Shown here: piece by piece, positions 33,838 to 38,802 of the stretch | How the letters are laid out: each line of letters opens with the position of its first letter | Position numbering within the stretch: position 1 is the stretch's first letter | Origin: Macrocystis pyrifera | Lineage: Eukaryota; Sar; Phaeophyceae; Laminariales; Laminariaceae | Direction: 5' to 3' | DNA length: 64,000 nucleotides | NCBI GenBank assembly: GCA_031763025.1 | Contig: JASSKH010000006.1 | Span: 16,395,479 to 16,459,478, forward strand | The notes under the pieces: generated by a model | Seen by the model: only the letters and a program-made list of their open reading frames with translations | Databases searched by the model: none | Told to the model about the DNA's origin: nothing | Made by a program: the position numbers and the translations under genes

Positions 33838-35394
33838 CGTACTCATTTGTTGCTTGCCTTAGTCATTTGACCATTGACCACGCATCCCTTTCGAGACGGA
33901 GCACTGTTCCTACTCTTAATAGAGACACCTCCAACAGTTGGGCGCTCATTACGTTGTTTCCATATATTACATAGAAACGTTTTGCGAATCTTATCCCCTT
34001 CCTGTTTGATCTCCTGTGGCCACCATCTATATCCTAGGATAGCGATCGTTTTCTCGCTGCTATTCATTGTATCAAACTCCTCCATGTCACATTTGTCTAT
34101 TTTCATCATCTCCTCTTCTAACACATCCCGTTCATCCTTGTATATTTCACATTCTCCTACTATGTGAGTTCTACTCTCTATTGCTTTGCCACACGGGCAC
34201 ATCTGTGCGTCTACTTCCTCCTCTTCCCGGCTACTGGTGTACCTCTTTCTTCTTTCTGGCAGGTCCAGGTCCTCTACACAAAAGCGCAGTTTCAGCGTTT
34301 TCGCGAAGTCCATTGGGCCATGCAAAAACTTTTTCATTCCTATTCCTTCCCTCAATCCCCCGTGTATCTTTAAGTGTTTTTACTATTCCACATTGTTTCT
34401 TAGCGCTAGCCTTTCCCTTCTTTCTATCCTTCCTTCTACTTCTGCCTTGTACCTCCCAAACTTCCCGGCGGACATAATCTCTTCTTGGTTTCCCCCTATA
34501 CCCTTCCATACTTTCTCAACTACGCCATCCCACCTTATTCCAGCTCGCCCTTTTGTTACTTTCTCCCATACAGCTCTATCAACTATGGCTGGCAACCTCT
34601 TTTTGGCATGTTCCTTACTTTATATTGCCAGTTCAACTTTCCCGTGTCTCTATTTGTCTTGAGTGGGCGCATTCCCAGTTCTGCTCTTAATACTGTTTTA
34701 CTAGTCGTACTTGAGCATCTTAGGATTTTTTTAGCTGCTATCATTTGCACCGTTTCCAACTGTTTTACGAGTTTCGTGTTCCCCTCCAAGGGTGGAGGGG
34801 GAGGAACAGAGATGAGAAAAGCAAACAAAGCCGGGGTGGAGAGAGAGGGAGGCGGGCGTGCTCACTTGTTGCTTCCCTTAGTCATTTGACCATTGACCAC
34901 GCAACCCTTTCGAGACGGACCACAGAGAGAGGGAGGGGTGAGTTTCGAGAAGGAGAAGGGACACAGACCGAAGCAGACTTATAGTGGCAGACAGAAACAT
35001 GGAGATACACAACGGGAAATATATGTAGCGACAGGTACATGCATATATATATGAGACAGGCGTGCGCAAAATCCAGCCGGGTGATTTCGTTTCCGTGATA
35101 CGAGCCGCTTTTCTCTTTCTCCAGTCGCTTCGCTTTACCTCTGAACGACTTGACTCCCCTTTACTTTGTTTTAACAGTGAGAATATTGAGCGGCTTGCAA
35201 AGCACGTTTTGCAGCACACGCCGCCGGAAGACGCTGACGAGGGCAATACTTCAGTCGGCGACCCCCCGGACGTCGACTTCCGTAGGCGCCAGGCAGGGAT
35301 GCTCGACGTCAATAACAGGAGTTTGTCGCAGCTACGTCTCGGCACCCACCGCCGTAAGGCTTCGTCTGGCTCTGTCTCGGCGAACTCGATCAAG
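451..35394 (+). CDS. Split TRP-type ankyrin-repeat cation channel gene (whole locus)
   Basis: Seventeen proposed exons at 451-550, 1505-1587, 3463-3665, 4658-4823, 5040-5188, 5849-5960, 6707-6838, 15656-15771, 16072-16168, 22391-22479, 24665-24824, 25523-25678, 30973-31100, 31474-31579, 32384-32476, 33621-33709 and 35178-35394. They give about 740 residues. Seen directly: ankyrin-like repeats, six hydrophobic segments, a pore-like loop between the fifth and sixth, then a polar tail, which is the TRP (TRPV-like) layout. Known for the family: a tetrameric plasma-membrane or organelle cation channel gated by physical or chemical stimuli. Inferred: same role here; ion selectivity cannot be read. 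Nearly all intron phases agree, and the exceptions are the joins around the exons at 16072, 22391 and 24665. Introns reach 8.8 kb because of transposon insertions. No initiator ATG or final stop is firmly assigned, so the gene may extend beyond either end. Confidence 0.8.
1505..1587 (+). CDS. Channel exon: first ankyrin-like helix pair
   Basis: Acceptor TTTCCAG, donor GTACTA. The first two bases complete a codon and the exon ends in phase 0. It encodes NLLRAAVRYKQYSLVEYFLD, with the LL..A......VE.LL pattern of an ankyrin helix pair. It sits downstream of a long pyrimidine-rich CTACCC-type tract (about 1310-1460) that probably serves as an extended polypyrimidine region. Confidence 0.7.
2817..3320 (+). 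repeat. Dispersed repeat R1, copy 1 (about 500 bp)
   Basis: High similarity over its whole length to 36020-36530 in the same orientation: shared phrases include GGCGTCGGTTG, ACACGCCTCTCACTGCGTGA, GAGAACCTTTACTCCGCA, ATTCATTGATGCTGTCATCC and GGTCATACGACTAC. Several small potential hairpins. The minus strand has a conserved open stretch, but stops differ between copies. Family unidentified. Confidence 0.8.
3463..3665 (+). CDS. Channel exon: ankyrin repeats
   Basis: Acceptor CTGCCAG, donor GTGAGA; phase 0 in, phase 2 out. The 67 residues complete one ankyrin unit (MDVNLKNAAGMPL) and contain a near-consensus second unit, FLLQKGADINARDLVGQNAL, which matches the classic LL..GADINA.D..G.TAL motif. 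This is the clearest domain evidence in the N-terminal half. Ankyrin units in TRP channels form the cytosolic assembly and protein-binding domain. Confidence 0.85.
4658..4823 (+). CDS. Channel exon: ankyrin repeat
   Basis: Acceptor GCTCAG; the first base completes the AAG split with the previous exon. It encodes YLVEECGLSLTDRDDFG followed by TMPLHVAVLYGRMDIVQW, a good ankyrin unit with the PLH.A...G...IV core. The donor chosen after 4823 (AGG|GTGAGG) is the only strong one leaving phase 0 to match the next exon. A nearer GTGTTC at 4768 would leave phase 1 and clash. The following intron is full of degenerate ATCCC repeats. Confidence 0.78.
5040..5188 (+). CDS. Channel exon: last ankyrin unit
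   Basis: Acceptor CCTACAG (an alternative acceptor six bases downstream at 5046 keeps frame); donor GTAAGC; ends in phase 2. It encodes a basic linker and RSLTPLGVAVLHNHESIAKW, an ankyrin core (TPL..AV...H..I..WL). Phase fits both neighbours. Confidence 0.8.
5789..5830 (+). repeat. (TC)n microsatellite ending 18 bases before an exon acceptor
   Basis: About 40 bp of uninterrupted TC dinucleotides. It lies just 5' of the acceptor at 5848 and so forms the polypyrimidine tract of that intron. Length changes here could affect splicing; that is inference. Confidence 0.9.
5849..5960 (+). CDS. Channel exon: pre-S1 linker with CxxC
   Basis: Acceptor TATACAG, donor GTAAGC; the first base completes a Gly codon and the exon ends in phase 0. 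It encodes YRDDSPSCAVCKRDNLFNDG and then LELVAMTWPELLPG. The CAVC pair is notable, but no second pair is nearby to make a zinc site. The other two frames carry stops, so the frame choice is firm. Confidence 0.78.
6707..6838 (+). CDS. Channel exon: pre-S1 linker
   Basis: Acceptor TATGCAG, donor GTATGG; phase 0 in and out, 44 codons. It encodes VLEGLEKKESSATVSWDTGD, then ...TYDIKLLYGLPE. It has no domain by itself, but phase and context place it between the ankyrin units and S1. The intron that follows is 8.8 kb and carries the first LTR-like element. Confidence 0.72.
7681..8100. other. Intronic CAG/GCA-rich low-complexity DNA
   Basis: Scattered CAG and GCA runs give long but unconvincing frames on both strands (poly-Ala/Cys readings). 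No splice-bounded coding signal. Part of the 8.8-kb intron, left of the LTR-like element. Confidence 0.5.
8155..8417 (-). repeat. Left (3') LTR of element 1
   Basis: Matches 14257-14515 in direct orientation over its whole length, with scattered substitutions and short indels. It starts TGTTTGATACAC. The same LTR start motif (ACTCACTGRTRTGATGGG) recurs in element 3 at 28559 and 30403. Confidence 0.7.
8691..9477 (+). mobile_element. TIR transposable element (non-autonomous), copy 1
   Basis: Perfect 14-bp terminal inverted repeats: ACCTATGCCAATGG at 8691-8704 and its complement at 9464-9477. The 787-bp interior contains A/T homopolymers and a strong internal hairpin (arms about 14-16 bp, 8853-8868 with 8874-8890) and no transposase frame. 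A second, inverted copy lies at 41683-42505. Superfamily is not assigned because no clear target-site duplication is visible. Confidence 0.8.
9480..13080. other. Interior of LTR-like element 1, no recognisable protein
   Basis: Short frames only. A minus-strand Gly/Pro/Ala-rich frame (11151-11720) with a segment reading MSPAQREWIGKIKEKINACI may be decayed element protein, but no domain is recognisable. A 27-base poly-G run lies at 12872-12898. Confidence 0.4.
12872..12898 (+). repeat. Poly-G tract (G27)
   Basis: Uninterrupted run of 27 G, followed by further G-rich sequence to about 12920. Likely a quadruplex-former and prone to length change. Confidence 0.9.
13082..14273 (-). pseudogene. Zinc-knuckle, Gln-rich Gag-like protein of element 1 (broken)
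   Basis: Read on the minus strand from about 14273. A CCHC knuckle CRRCQRTGHALPRC (C-x2-C-x4-H-x4-C) is followed by PTPPLHAYFDSGSLPP, a poly-Gln stretch encoded by CTG/CAG, and then, in a shifted frame, two related blocks around NALPSRPPIAAGEISP and NAPQISPIIADAGGTSP. CCHC knuckles bind nucleic acid in retroelement Gag. Frame changes near 13750-13850 and 13270-13400 show decay. The same layout recurs at 29094-30420, so this is a repeat-family protein, not a host gene. The knuckle lies near the N terminus, unlike the usual C-terminal position in Gag. Confidence 0.65.
14257..14515 (-). repeat. Right (5') LTR of element 1
   Basis: Direct-repeat partner of 8155-8417. Its inner edge abuts the Gag-like frame. 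The junction CAGTTCGCTAGCG/TGTTTG resembles the corresponding junction of element 3 (CTTCACTAGCA/TGCCCG), which supports a conserved primer-binding region. Confidence 0.7.
14516..15655. other. Intron sequence, no gene seen
   Basis: Remainder of the 8.8-kb intron. AT/GC-mixed with no repeats strong enough to name and no coding signal. Confidence 0.5.
15656..15771 (+). CDS. Channel exon: pre-S1 segment
   Basis: Acceptor TTCGCAG, donor GTAGTA; phase 0 in, phase 2 out. It encodes LNILLNTDRPELFEVKAVQM followed by VVALKWSIFGQR. The end leads directly into S1 in the next exon (GQR|YYVWELGRYLIL). The W-x-x-F-G pattern before S1 resembles the pre-S1 helix of TRP channels, though this is judged by eye. 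Confidence 0.82.
16072..16168 (+). CDS. Channel exon: transmembrane segment S1
   Basis: Acceptor AAGCAG; the first base completes Arg. It encodes YYVWELGRYLILSASFVIGF and then ILCASPAYDNVK, one clear membrane helix. Donor choices: GTTAAG after 16162 and GTCAGC after 16168 leave phase 0, while GTGTTT after 16191 leaves phase 2 and fits the next exon's frame, adding VSWRICKK. The 3' end is therefore uncertain by 23 bases. Confidence 0.8.
16200..16690 (+). repeat. G-rich intronic tract with a short internal duplication
   Basis: Strongly purine-biased. The phrase AGAACGTGATTGGGCGGAAA at about 16205 recurs as AGAACGTGATTGGCGGAAAA at about 16559. No coding signal. Confidence 0.6.
16790..16794 (+). 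repeat. Target-site duplication TTGTG (left) of LTR element 2
   Basis: TTGTG directly precedes the left LTR and is repeated exactly at 22235-22239 directly after the right LTR. A 5-bp duplication is typical of Ty1/copia and Ty3/gypsy integration. Confidence 0.75.
16795..17009 (-). repeat. Left (3') LTR of element 2
   Basis: Direct repeat of 22025-22234. It begins CGTTCGTAGTTCAG where the partner has TGTTAGTAGCTCAG, so the terminal TG has mutated. It ends ATTCGAACA. Divergence between the LTRs is visible but moderate, indicating an old insertion. Confidence 0.78.
18797..18839. repeat. Inverted repeat (hairpin) inside LTR element 2
   Basis: TGCCGTAATGGGAATGACT pairs with AGTCATTCTCATTAATGGCA with few mismatches and a 4-base loop. 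Flanking copies of GCCATTGCTG extend the symmetry. No function can be assigned. Confidence 0.6.
19373..19755. repeat. Tandem duplication, about 175-bp unit, in LTR element 2
   Basis: Units at 19373-19547 and 19583-19755 share GAGGGTTTGACGG, GCCACGAGACTGTGATAAA and ATCGACCACTCA in the same order. No coding frame is preserved. Confidence 0.7.
20451..20590. repeat. 37-bp minisatellite, about 3.8 units, in LTR element 2
   Basis: Units start at 20451, 20488, 20524 and 20561. Each reads GGAA-C/T-AAAT followed by CCCGCACGACTTAAA and TCCTGCATA with minor changes. Confidence 0.85.
20671..21998 (-). pseudogene. Degenerate Ty1/copia-type Gag (UBN2-like with two broken zinc knuckles)
   Basis: Minus strand. 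The N terminus at 21998 reads MSDGLGDLRTQVFEQAIAID, a coiled-coil-like segment. After several stops and shifts comes the UBN2-like core (FEDLGETLVNATIIVDDNTL, then INALPAECALEIRDLSLEQV), with the LP..Y/L region characteristic of copia Gag. It is followed by two eroded CCHC knuckles (KCFFRCRATRHCSGQC and YDRCGGRGHQSSKS) that have lost spacing or Cys residues. Gag packages element RNA. At least three in-frame stops make it non-functional. Position next to the right LTR fits a 5' gag gene on the minus strand. Confidence 0.65.
22025..22234 (-). repeat. Right (5') LTR of element 2
   Basis: Starts TGTTAGTAGC and ends TTCGAACA, the TG...CA ends expected of an LTR, and is followed by the TTGTG duplication at 22235-22239. 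Confidence 0.78.
22391..22479 (+). CDS. Channel exon: transmembrane segment S2
   Basis: Acceptor CATTTTAG, 151 bases after the LTR element ends. It encodes KTRTLWVDVLYGLLCTLTAL followed by STIVYLRTYG, one hydrophobic helix led by a basic KTRTLWVD motif much like the S1-S2 region of TRPV channels. The frame needs one base before AAG, matching a donor at 16192 in the S1 exon. On the 3' side, the natural donor GTATCA (after 22479) leaves phase 1 but the next exon needs phase 2; a weaker GTGTTG after 22501 fits. The exon is convincing, its exact ends are not. Confidence 0.72.
22677..22783. mobile_element. MITE (Tc1/mariner-like, TA-flanked), copy 1, 107 bp
   Basis: Terminal inverted repeats TTACGGGGGACCACAGTAAA and TTTACTATGGTCCCCCGTAA enclose an AT-rich centre. 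Left flank TA at 22675-22676; right flank CA, one mutation from TA. Copies 2 (26291) and 3 (42943) share termini and length. Confidence 0.88.
23946..24035 (+). other. Possible extra or cassette exon between S2 and S3
   Basis: Strong acceptor TTGTTACAG and donor AAG|GTATCG bound 30 open codons (KGFKRWLKVDQLSEADGIGY...). Phase 0 in and out. It would fit a cytosolic loop, but its phases do not match those required by the S2 and S3 exons, so it is listed as a candidate only. Confidence 0.3.
24665..24824 (+). CDS. Channel exon: transmembrane segment S3 and acidic loop
   Basis: Acceptor TATAAAG; the first base completes a codon; donor ATC|GTGAGT; ends in phase 0. It encodes WNLQSVAAYVLILALVSVF, a membrane helix, then an acidic stretch with HYADDDEHRYSKEDI. 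The two other frames hit stops, so the phase-2 entry is firm even though the upstream donor is not. Confidence 0.8.
24980..25360. repeat. Degenerate minisatellite in the S3-S4 intron
   Basis: Recurring phrase GTACGACCTCAATACCGGTA followed by CCCGACACTTCGGTAAG, about 6-7 imperfect units of roughly 50-60 bp. Noncoding. Confidence 0.7.
25409..25446. repeat. (GATT)n microsatellite
   Basis: About eight tandem TTGA/GATT tetramers, 75 bases before the S4 exon acceptor region. Confidence 0.85.
25523..25678 (+). CDS. Channel exon: S4 and S4-S5 linker region
   Basis: Acceptor TTTCGTAG, donor GAG|GTACGA; phase 0 in and out, 52 codons. It encodes VMTAPATLFLFTRLMEHLAV and then FIAVIRMMIVNTVSWSVLFI, with isolated Arg residues and no regular Arg-every-third pattern, as in TRP rather than voltage-gated channels. 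Joins S3 and pore exons without phase conflict. Confidence 0.85.
25748..25965. repeat. GTA/GCA trinucleotide and (AGTAGC)n array
   Basis: Imperfect GTAGTG/TAG triplets passing into about ten tandem AGTAGC hexamers (about 25878-25945). The poly-Ser, poly-Val and poly-Leu readings in the various frames are artefacts of the repeat. Confidence 0.85.
26291..26389. mobile_element. MITE copy 2, 99 bp
   Basis: GGGGGACCATAGTAAATAGG at the left and CCTATTTACTATGGTTCCTC at the right form the inverted termini. TA dinucleotides flank both sides (26289-26290 and 26390-26391). In the S4-S5 intron. Confidence 0.85.
26677..27200 (-). pseudogene. Tandemly duplicated fragment of an unidentified protein-coding repeat
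   Basis: On the minus strand a 146-bp unit occurs twice (27047-27190 and 26901-27046). Both encode the same peptide core, VCFDA-R/H-GSLFGT-N/K-TDANGTS. The copy at 26677-26979 stays open through FGNVSGGTTISTAVPRGDFY to a stop. The upstream copy ends early in a shifted frame, so the array is broken. Amino-acid conservation between units is better than chance for noncoding DNA, suggesting a once-coding repeat protein. I do not recognise the family. It lies antisense inside the S4-S5 intron of the channel. Confidence 0.5.
28559..30670 (-). mobile_element. LTR retrotransposon-like element 3 (relative of element 1), minus orientation
   Basis: The starts of two LTR-like repeats, at 28559 and 30403, share about 45 bp (TG-T/C-CC-A/G-G-T/C-GCA followed by TCACTRGTGTGATGGGTC). 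Beyond that they diverge. Between them, on the minus strand, lies a second copy of the zinc-knuckle/Gln-rich protein seen in element 1. No polymerase domains are seen and no target-site duplication is found. At about 2 kb it is either internally deleted or non-autonomous. The right boundary (about 30670) is approximate. Confidence 0.5.
29094..30420 (-). pseudogene. Zinc-knuckle Gag-like protein of element 3 (broken)
   Basis: Minus strand. GTGEIRRTRCERTGHAQPRC aligns with the knuckle of element 1 but the first Cys is now Arg, so the CCHC site is lost. PPLHAYVDAELLPPG follows, then Gln-rich sequence and frames carrying REREEVGERLEYNTR, APPSRPIIAAREN and SSPIIADVRGTSPG, each matching element 1. 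Stops and frameshifts at about 29579 and 30128 separate the pieces. Confidence 0.6.
30973..31100 (+). CDS. Channel exon: S5 end and pore loop
   Basis: Acceptor CTTTGCAG, donor GTGAGC; phase 0 in, phase 2 out. It encodes VAFALAFYALLRGSTGFTTV followed by WESMVTLFSMSMGGVTVPFS. The re-entrant W.S...LF...MGG pattern sits where TRPV channels have their pore helix and selectivity filter (LF..T.G.G/D). The acidic residue often found at the filter is absent here (MGGV), so divalent selectivity cannot be assumed. Confidence 0.85.
31225..31320. repeat. (GATCTC)n-type hexamer repeat in intron
   Basis: Degenerate runs of TCGATC/TCGATT hexamers between the pore and S6 exons. Noncoding. Confidence 0.7.
31474..31579 (+). 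CDS. Channel exon: transmembrane segment S6
   Basis: Acceptor CGTCCAG, donor GAG|GTGAGG; the first base completes Arg, ends in phase 0. It encodes YLHILGVLMFVMFMLVVAIV and YLNLLVAIMTSGYTEV. The NLLVAIM motif matches the conserved S6 of TRP channels (usually LLNMLIAMM), the strongest single family signature in the gene. Confidence 0.9.
32384..32476 (+). CDS. Channel exon: post-S6 (TRP-helix-like) segment
   Basis: Acceptor CCGTACAG, donor AAG|GTGAGG; phase 0 in and out, 31 codons. It encodes VLSGANAQAVMNRAAAVVKW and then EGIMSEQTREK, an amphipathic helix with the R-A-x-x-x-x followed by acidic pattern seen in the TRP domain just after S6. Role inferred: coupling of gate to cytosolic domains. 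Confidence 0.82.
32480..33620. other. Intron, no supported exon
   Basis: GT-rich and GTGGTG-rich. A short open stretch ending GED|GTAAGT at about 33372 has a good donor but no acceptor and is not needed for phase, since the neighbouring exons both join in phase 0. Confidence 0.5.
33621..33709 (+). CDS. Channel exon: cytosolic tail, start of coiled coil
   Basis: Acceptor TTATTCAG, donor GTGGGC; phase 0 in, phase 2 out. It encodes GATAIEPEQSSINRPVDTHA and TLLNKIGEM. The heptad-like LLNKIGEM continues into SENIERLAKHVLQ in the next exon, giving a short coiled coil that may aid tetramer assembly. The donor is followed within 50 bases by a long G tract from a LINE insertion. Confidence 0.78.
33756..33837 (+). 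repeat. Poly-G tract (G82), poly-C tail of the LINE on the minus strand
   Basis: Eighty-two uninterrupted G, preceded by shorter G runs from 33721. On the minus strand it begins a few bases after the LINE stop codon, so it is most simply the LINE 3' tail expanded by slippage. The exact length may be assembly-dependent. Confidence 0.85.
33838..34790 (-). mobile_element. 5'-truncated LINE, 3' end of reverse-transcriptase ORF (pseudogene)
   Basis: Minus strand. It begins with LVKQLETVQMIAAKKILRCS and continues through AIVDRAVWEKVTKGRAGIRW to a CPCG...HIVGEC module (CPCGKAIESRTHIVGEC), the CCHC-type motif found near the C terminus of many LINE ORF2 proteins. It ends ...VNGQMTKASNK and a TGA at 33843-33845. 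The reading frame shifts once near 34590 and has two in-frame stops near 34380, so it is dead. 5' truncation is typical of LINE retrotransposition. No endonuclease or RT core is present. It lies antisense in a channel-gene intron. Confidence 0.75.
34848..34925 (-). mobile_element. Second LINE 3' end fragment of the same family
   Basis: About 75 bp repeating the LINE 3' terminus (minus strand GCGTGGTCAATGGTCAAATG, then ACTAAGGGAAGCAACAAGTGA). It is followed by a C/T-rich tail. Extremely short 5'-truncated copy sitting directly upstream (LINE sense) of the larger one. Confidence 0.75.
35178..35394 (+). CDS. Channel exon: coiled coil and basic Ser-rich tail
   Basis: Acceptor TTTTAACAG; the first base completes Ser; donor AAG|GTTAGG; ends in phase 0 after 72 codons. 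It encodes SENIERLAKHVLQHTPPEDA, an acidic stretch, then GMLDVNNRSLSQLRLGTHRR and KASSGSVSANSIK. RRKAS is a possible basophilic kinase site (inferred). If the donor is not used, the frame stays open to a stop at 35515-35517, which would be an alternative C terminus. Confidence 0.75.
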
Positions 35395-35819
35395 GTTAGG
35401 GGGGGGGATTCTGTCGGTTGTAGCGGTACATGGGCTGACGGAAGGAGGCTGGCGGGGTGGGTGGGGCTCAGGGGGGCTCGGGGGGGGGGGGGTACTCGAT
35501 ATCGTGCATGCCGTTAGTCGAAGTGAGGGAGGGGTTAAAGGTGCGGCGGACCCCTATCGTATATCTTGTATTCACAGTGGTGGATGGATGGATGAAGAAG
35601 GAGGATGGATATTTTGTATTGAAGATTGAACGCGAAAAGAACTGCGCACCGTGCGTGTGTGAGAAGTTGGCGTTATCTACACTATTGTACATTACATATA
35701 CCAGGTATTACTGACTGTCAGTAAAGTCTGATACCCTTTCTATTGTGTAGAATGTTATCTATATATAGAGAGTGAGCTTTGGAGCTCTGAAACTGGCAGT
35801 GCAACGAATCAACAAACGC

Positions 35820-35975
35820 CTTGCACCACTCTCGCCCCCCCCCCCCCCCGTGCTTGGTGCAAGCAATGTCTGCCTGGTCGGTGAAAACCCGACATGCTCC
35901 GTCCCGGCATTGTAGGGATGCGAGGGTCTATGGTCATACGACTACGGCAATGCATGAGATCGAGTACATCTCTCC
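35820..35975 (+). repeat. Repeat R1, partial copy 2 (3' third)
   Basis: From about 35850 it repeats TGGTGCAAGCAATGTCTGCC through GGTCATACGACTACGGC. A C15 run directly precedes it. Only the 3' third of R1 is present, immediately upstream of full copy 3. Confidence 0.75.
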
Positions 35976-36019
35976 TATCGAATACACCCCCACCACCACC
36001 ACCACCACCACCACCACCA

Positions 36020-36530
36020 TACCTGGTACATATATGTTGGGTTGGCGTCGGTTGACGACGACGCTGTAAGACACGCCTCTCACTGCGTGAGCTAGTCTGT
36101 CAGGGTACCGTTTTTTTCTTTTGTCTGGCGATTACCACGGCTGGCGGTCAAGTTAGGTCCTTTTAGTGCGGGGAGAACCTTTACTCCGCATAAGGGGGAT
36201 GATCATACCACGCAGTGAGTATAGGTGAAGAACCTACCAGGGAGTTACATAGTAAACCCATTGCTGTCTCTGAAAGTGGCCACACCAGAAATTAAATCAA
36301 TTCATTGATGCTGTCATCCATATGCAAGAAAATCCGCCTGAAAAGCGGTTCTTGGTAGGATGCAGCTCACCCTTCATGCGACTCGCCCAACAACTCACGG
36401 CGCTTCGCGCTTGGTGCAAGCAACGTCTGCCTGCTCGGTGAAAGCCCGACGCGCACCGTCCAGGCATTGTAAGGATGCGAGGGTCTGTGGTCATACGACT
36501 ACAGCCATGCATGATGATGAGTATAACCCC
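36020..36530 (+). repeat. Repeat R1, copy 3 (about 500 bp)
   Basis: Full-length partner of 2817-3320. Both copies start with TACCTGGTA and end near GATGATGAGTA followed by C-rich DNA. It is preceded by a CCA trinucleotide run (about 35990-36018). Confidence 0.8.
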
Positions 36531-36769
36531 CCTGGTCTCCTGTCTACCATCATCTCCCCGCCCAAAACCGTTCCCGTATCCCAAATGTTATCGCTTGGAA
36601 CGACCCGAACCTCGCCTACCACCACTGTGGCACTTCCTGCGTGCATATATTAAGCACGCGCGACCGACTGACACACCCACATACCGAATGACCTACGTAT
36701 TGGCGTATATGTATAGATCTGGGCTTACTACACTAAATTTGACCCGCGACAAAACCTCGACAACACTTT

Positions 36770-37090
36770 GAAAAAACGAGGTCAAAAACGAAATAAGACG
36801 GAACCAACTCTGGAACCTGAAGCAAATTGGCAACAATGACACTCACCCCCCACCCATCCTCCGCGTGAAACATGAAAGGAATGGCGAGAAAAAGGCACGG
36901 GAGGTCCAGGAGAAAGCTCACTCTAGACGGGGCGTGGTCAGAGCCCAAACCGTCATCCGTGGCTACCTGGAACGCTCGGAACCACGACCTCGTTTCCTGC
37001 CGGACGACCAGAGAATGCACACGGAATGCATGCAAAGGAGGCGTGATTCACCAGAGGGCAGGGAGGGATCGGGACGAAACCTGAGGACCT
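36770..37090 (+). CDS. Unassigned open stretch, possibly a late channel exon
   Basis: Open for about 105 codons after a TGA, with a basic sequence including ARKRHGR-like and VRAQTVIRGYLERSE segments. The latter resembles an IQ motif (Q-x3-R-G-x3-R) but has Ala where Ile is usual. No clear acceptor or donor. Could be a calmodulin-binding tail exon of the channel or chance; not resolved. Confidence 0.25.
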
Positions 37091-37099
37091 CCTCACGAT

Positions 37100-38800
37100 T
37101 GTTTCCGTTGTATTGGTGTTTTCGCTACAGTTCGTTTCCCGCTCTGTTACTAGAAAACCACAGGGTGTGTGACCCCGGATATGGGGTACGCCCAGGATGG
37201 ATAGAGCAAAATAAGGGCAAAAATAAAGACCGGGGAATTGTAAATACCAACCAGAAAAGAGTGGACGTCAAATTTGACATATGCGCTTTTTTCTATGGGC
37301 TCGATTTCTGTGTTTGGAGGAATTGCCAGCTTGACAGGACAGGAACGACTTCCGTTATGTGCTGTGATGTGATGCGATGTGAGTTTGGAAATATCGCGAC
37401 TTTTGTTGTTTGGGTTTTGTGCTGTTGGTGGTGGCCTCGTATATTTTCCCTTGCATGGTTTTGTGTAGGATAGGAAACGCGCCCCCCTCCTTCCCAGATG
37501 GCTCCGCACAAACTCCGCTGACGCGTTTGGTTTGTGTATGTACTCAGAAGGGAGGACAAGGGGGGGGGGGCTAAGTTAGGGATCGGTTCAGGGGGTAACA
37601 GCCGCGATCCTACTACTACAGCGACGTATTTCAATCTCCGACTACTGATATTTTAAAGCGATACCAGGGTATGCAGGATGAGAGCGGGGGGGGGCGTCAT
37701 CATTGTCAAGCGTAGCCGAGGAATTGTGACTACGGACGTCGAGTTTTAATCATGCACATGCAGAGTATAACAGTTTAGATTTGGCCAATGCCATGGGTGA
37801 TGGCCGATCCAAGTCAGGCGCGCCGGTGTAAAGTGCTGTGATAGCGTCGACAGTAGGTGGACTCTACGCCTTCCTCTAGCTGCTGCGTTCCCACTGCCAC
37901 CTAGCGTATCTGCGACAGTTGTGTGTACGCACGTAGCGGTGATGTGTCGAGGAGCTGTCGTGGTGTACCTCCGCAATGGGTCGTGTGCTAAGGCTAACCA
38001 ACACACGGAAGTAGCACAGGCGCCTGTTTGGGAGTATCTCGGCAGTAACTCGGGCGTTGTTTAGCGAAGAAGTACTAGTATGAACGCTTGTTAGAGCTGA
38101 CCCAGCCGTAGCCCTAGGGCTGGGAACCAACCTGAACGGACTTAATTTAATTGCTGGATATTATGGGCTTTTGGGAGCAAAACATAAACGAAGGTATAAC
38201 TACTGTACGTTTACGAACGCCTTCGAGCCATTGATAGGCACACGGCGTATTGCGCTCTGGAAATGACTTCCTGGGCCCCTCTGTGATTGGCTAACACTTC
38301 ATCGTACTAACAAATGGTTCGAAAGGCGTAGGCACATCTGTTGCTGGCTATTCTAGTTGGGCTCCACCTATTTAACTCAAGGCATTTATCCTTAAATTGC
38401 GTTTTCGTGGCCATATTTTCGCTATAGCTGGCTTGTGCCCTCTTGTATACTACTGGCGGTATTGCTCCGTCTCGGTCGAAGCTTTGTTTTGCCGTCGCTG
38501 CCCGTCATACCGTGACCATCACGAACCGGTAAACGGGCCTTTATCCTATGCCTCTCCCTGAGCTTTGGATATCTTTGAGCACGGCGACGGCGTTGGCTGC
38601 GAGTCACAAAATATACAGCCACTTGGCCACACGTCGTTCGTCTCTCGCAGTGTAGCTCCTCTCGATATAAGTAGTGTGATGTTCACACGACATAACCGTG
38701 TTCGGTGTAGGGGGGCTCCTGACCTCGTGAGAGTGGTCGGAGACATCCCCGACGGATACTGTGCCTACTTGACCTTCGTGGCCTTATAGGGTTGTACCAG
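37100..38800. other. No gene seen
   Basis: Short frames only, no splice-bounded coding signal, no repeat strong enough to name apart from short G runs (37561, 37687). Confidence 0.5.
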
Positions 38801-38802
38801 TA

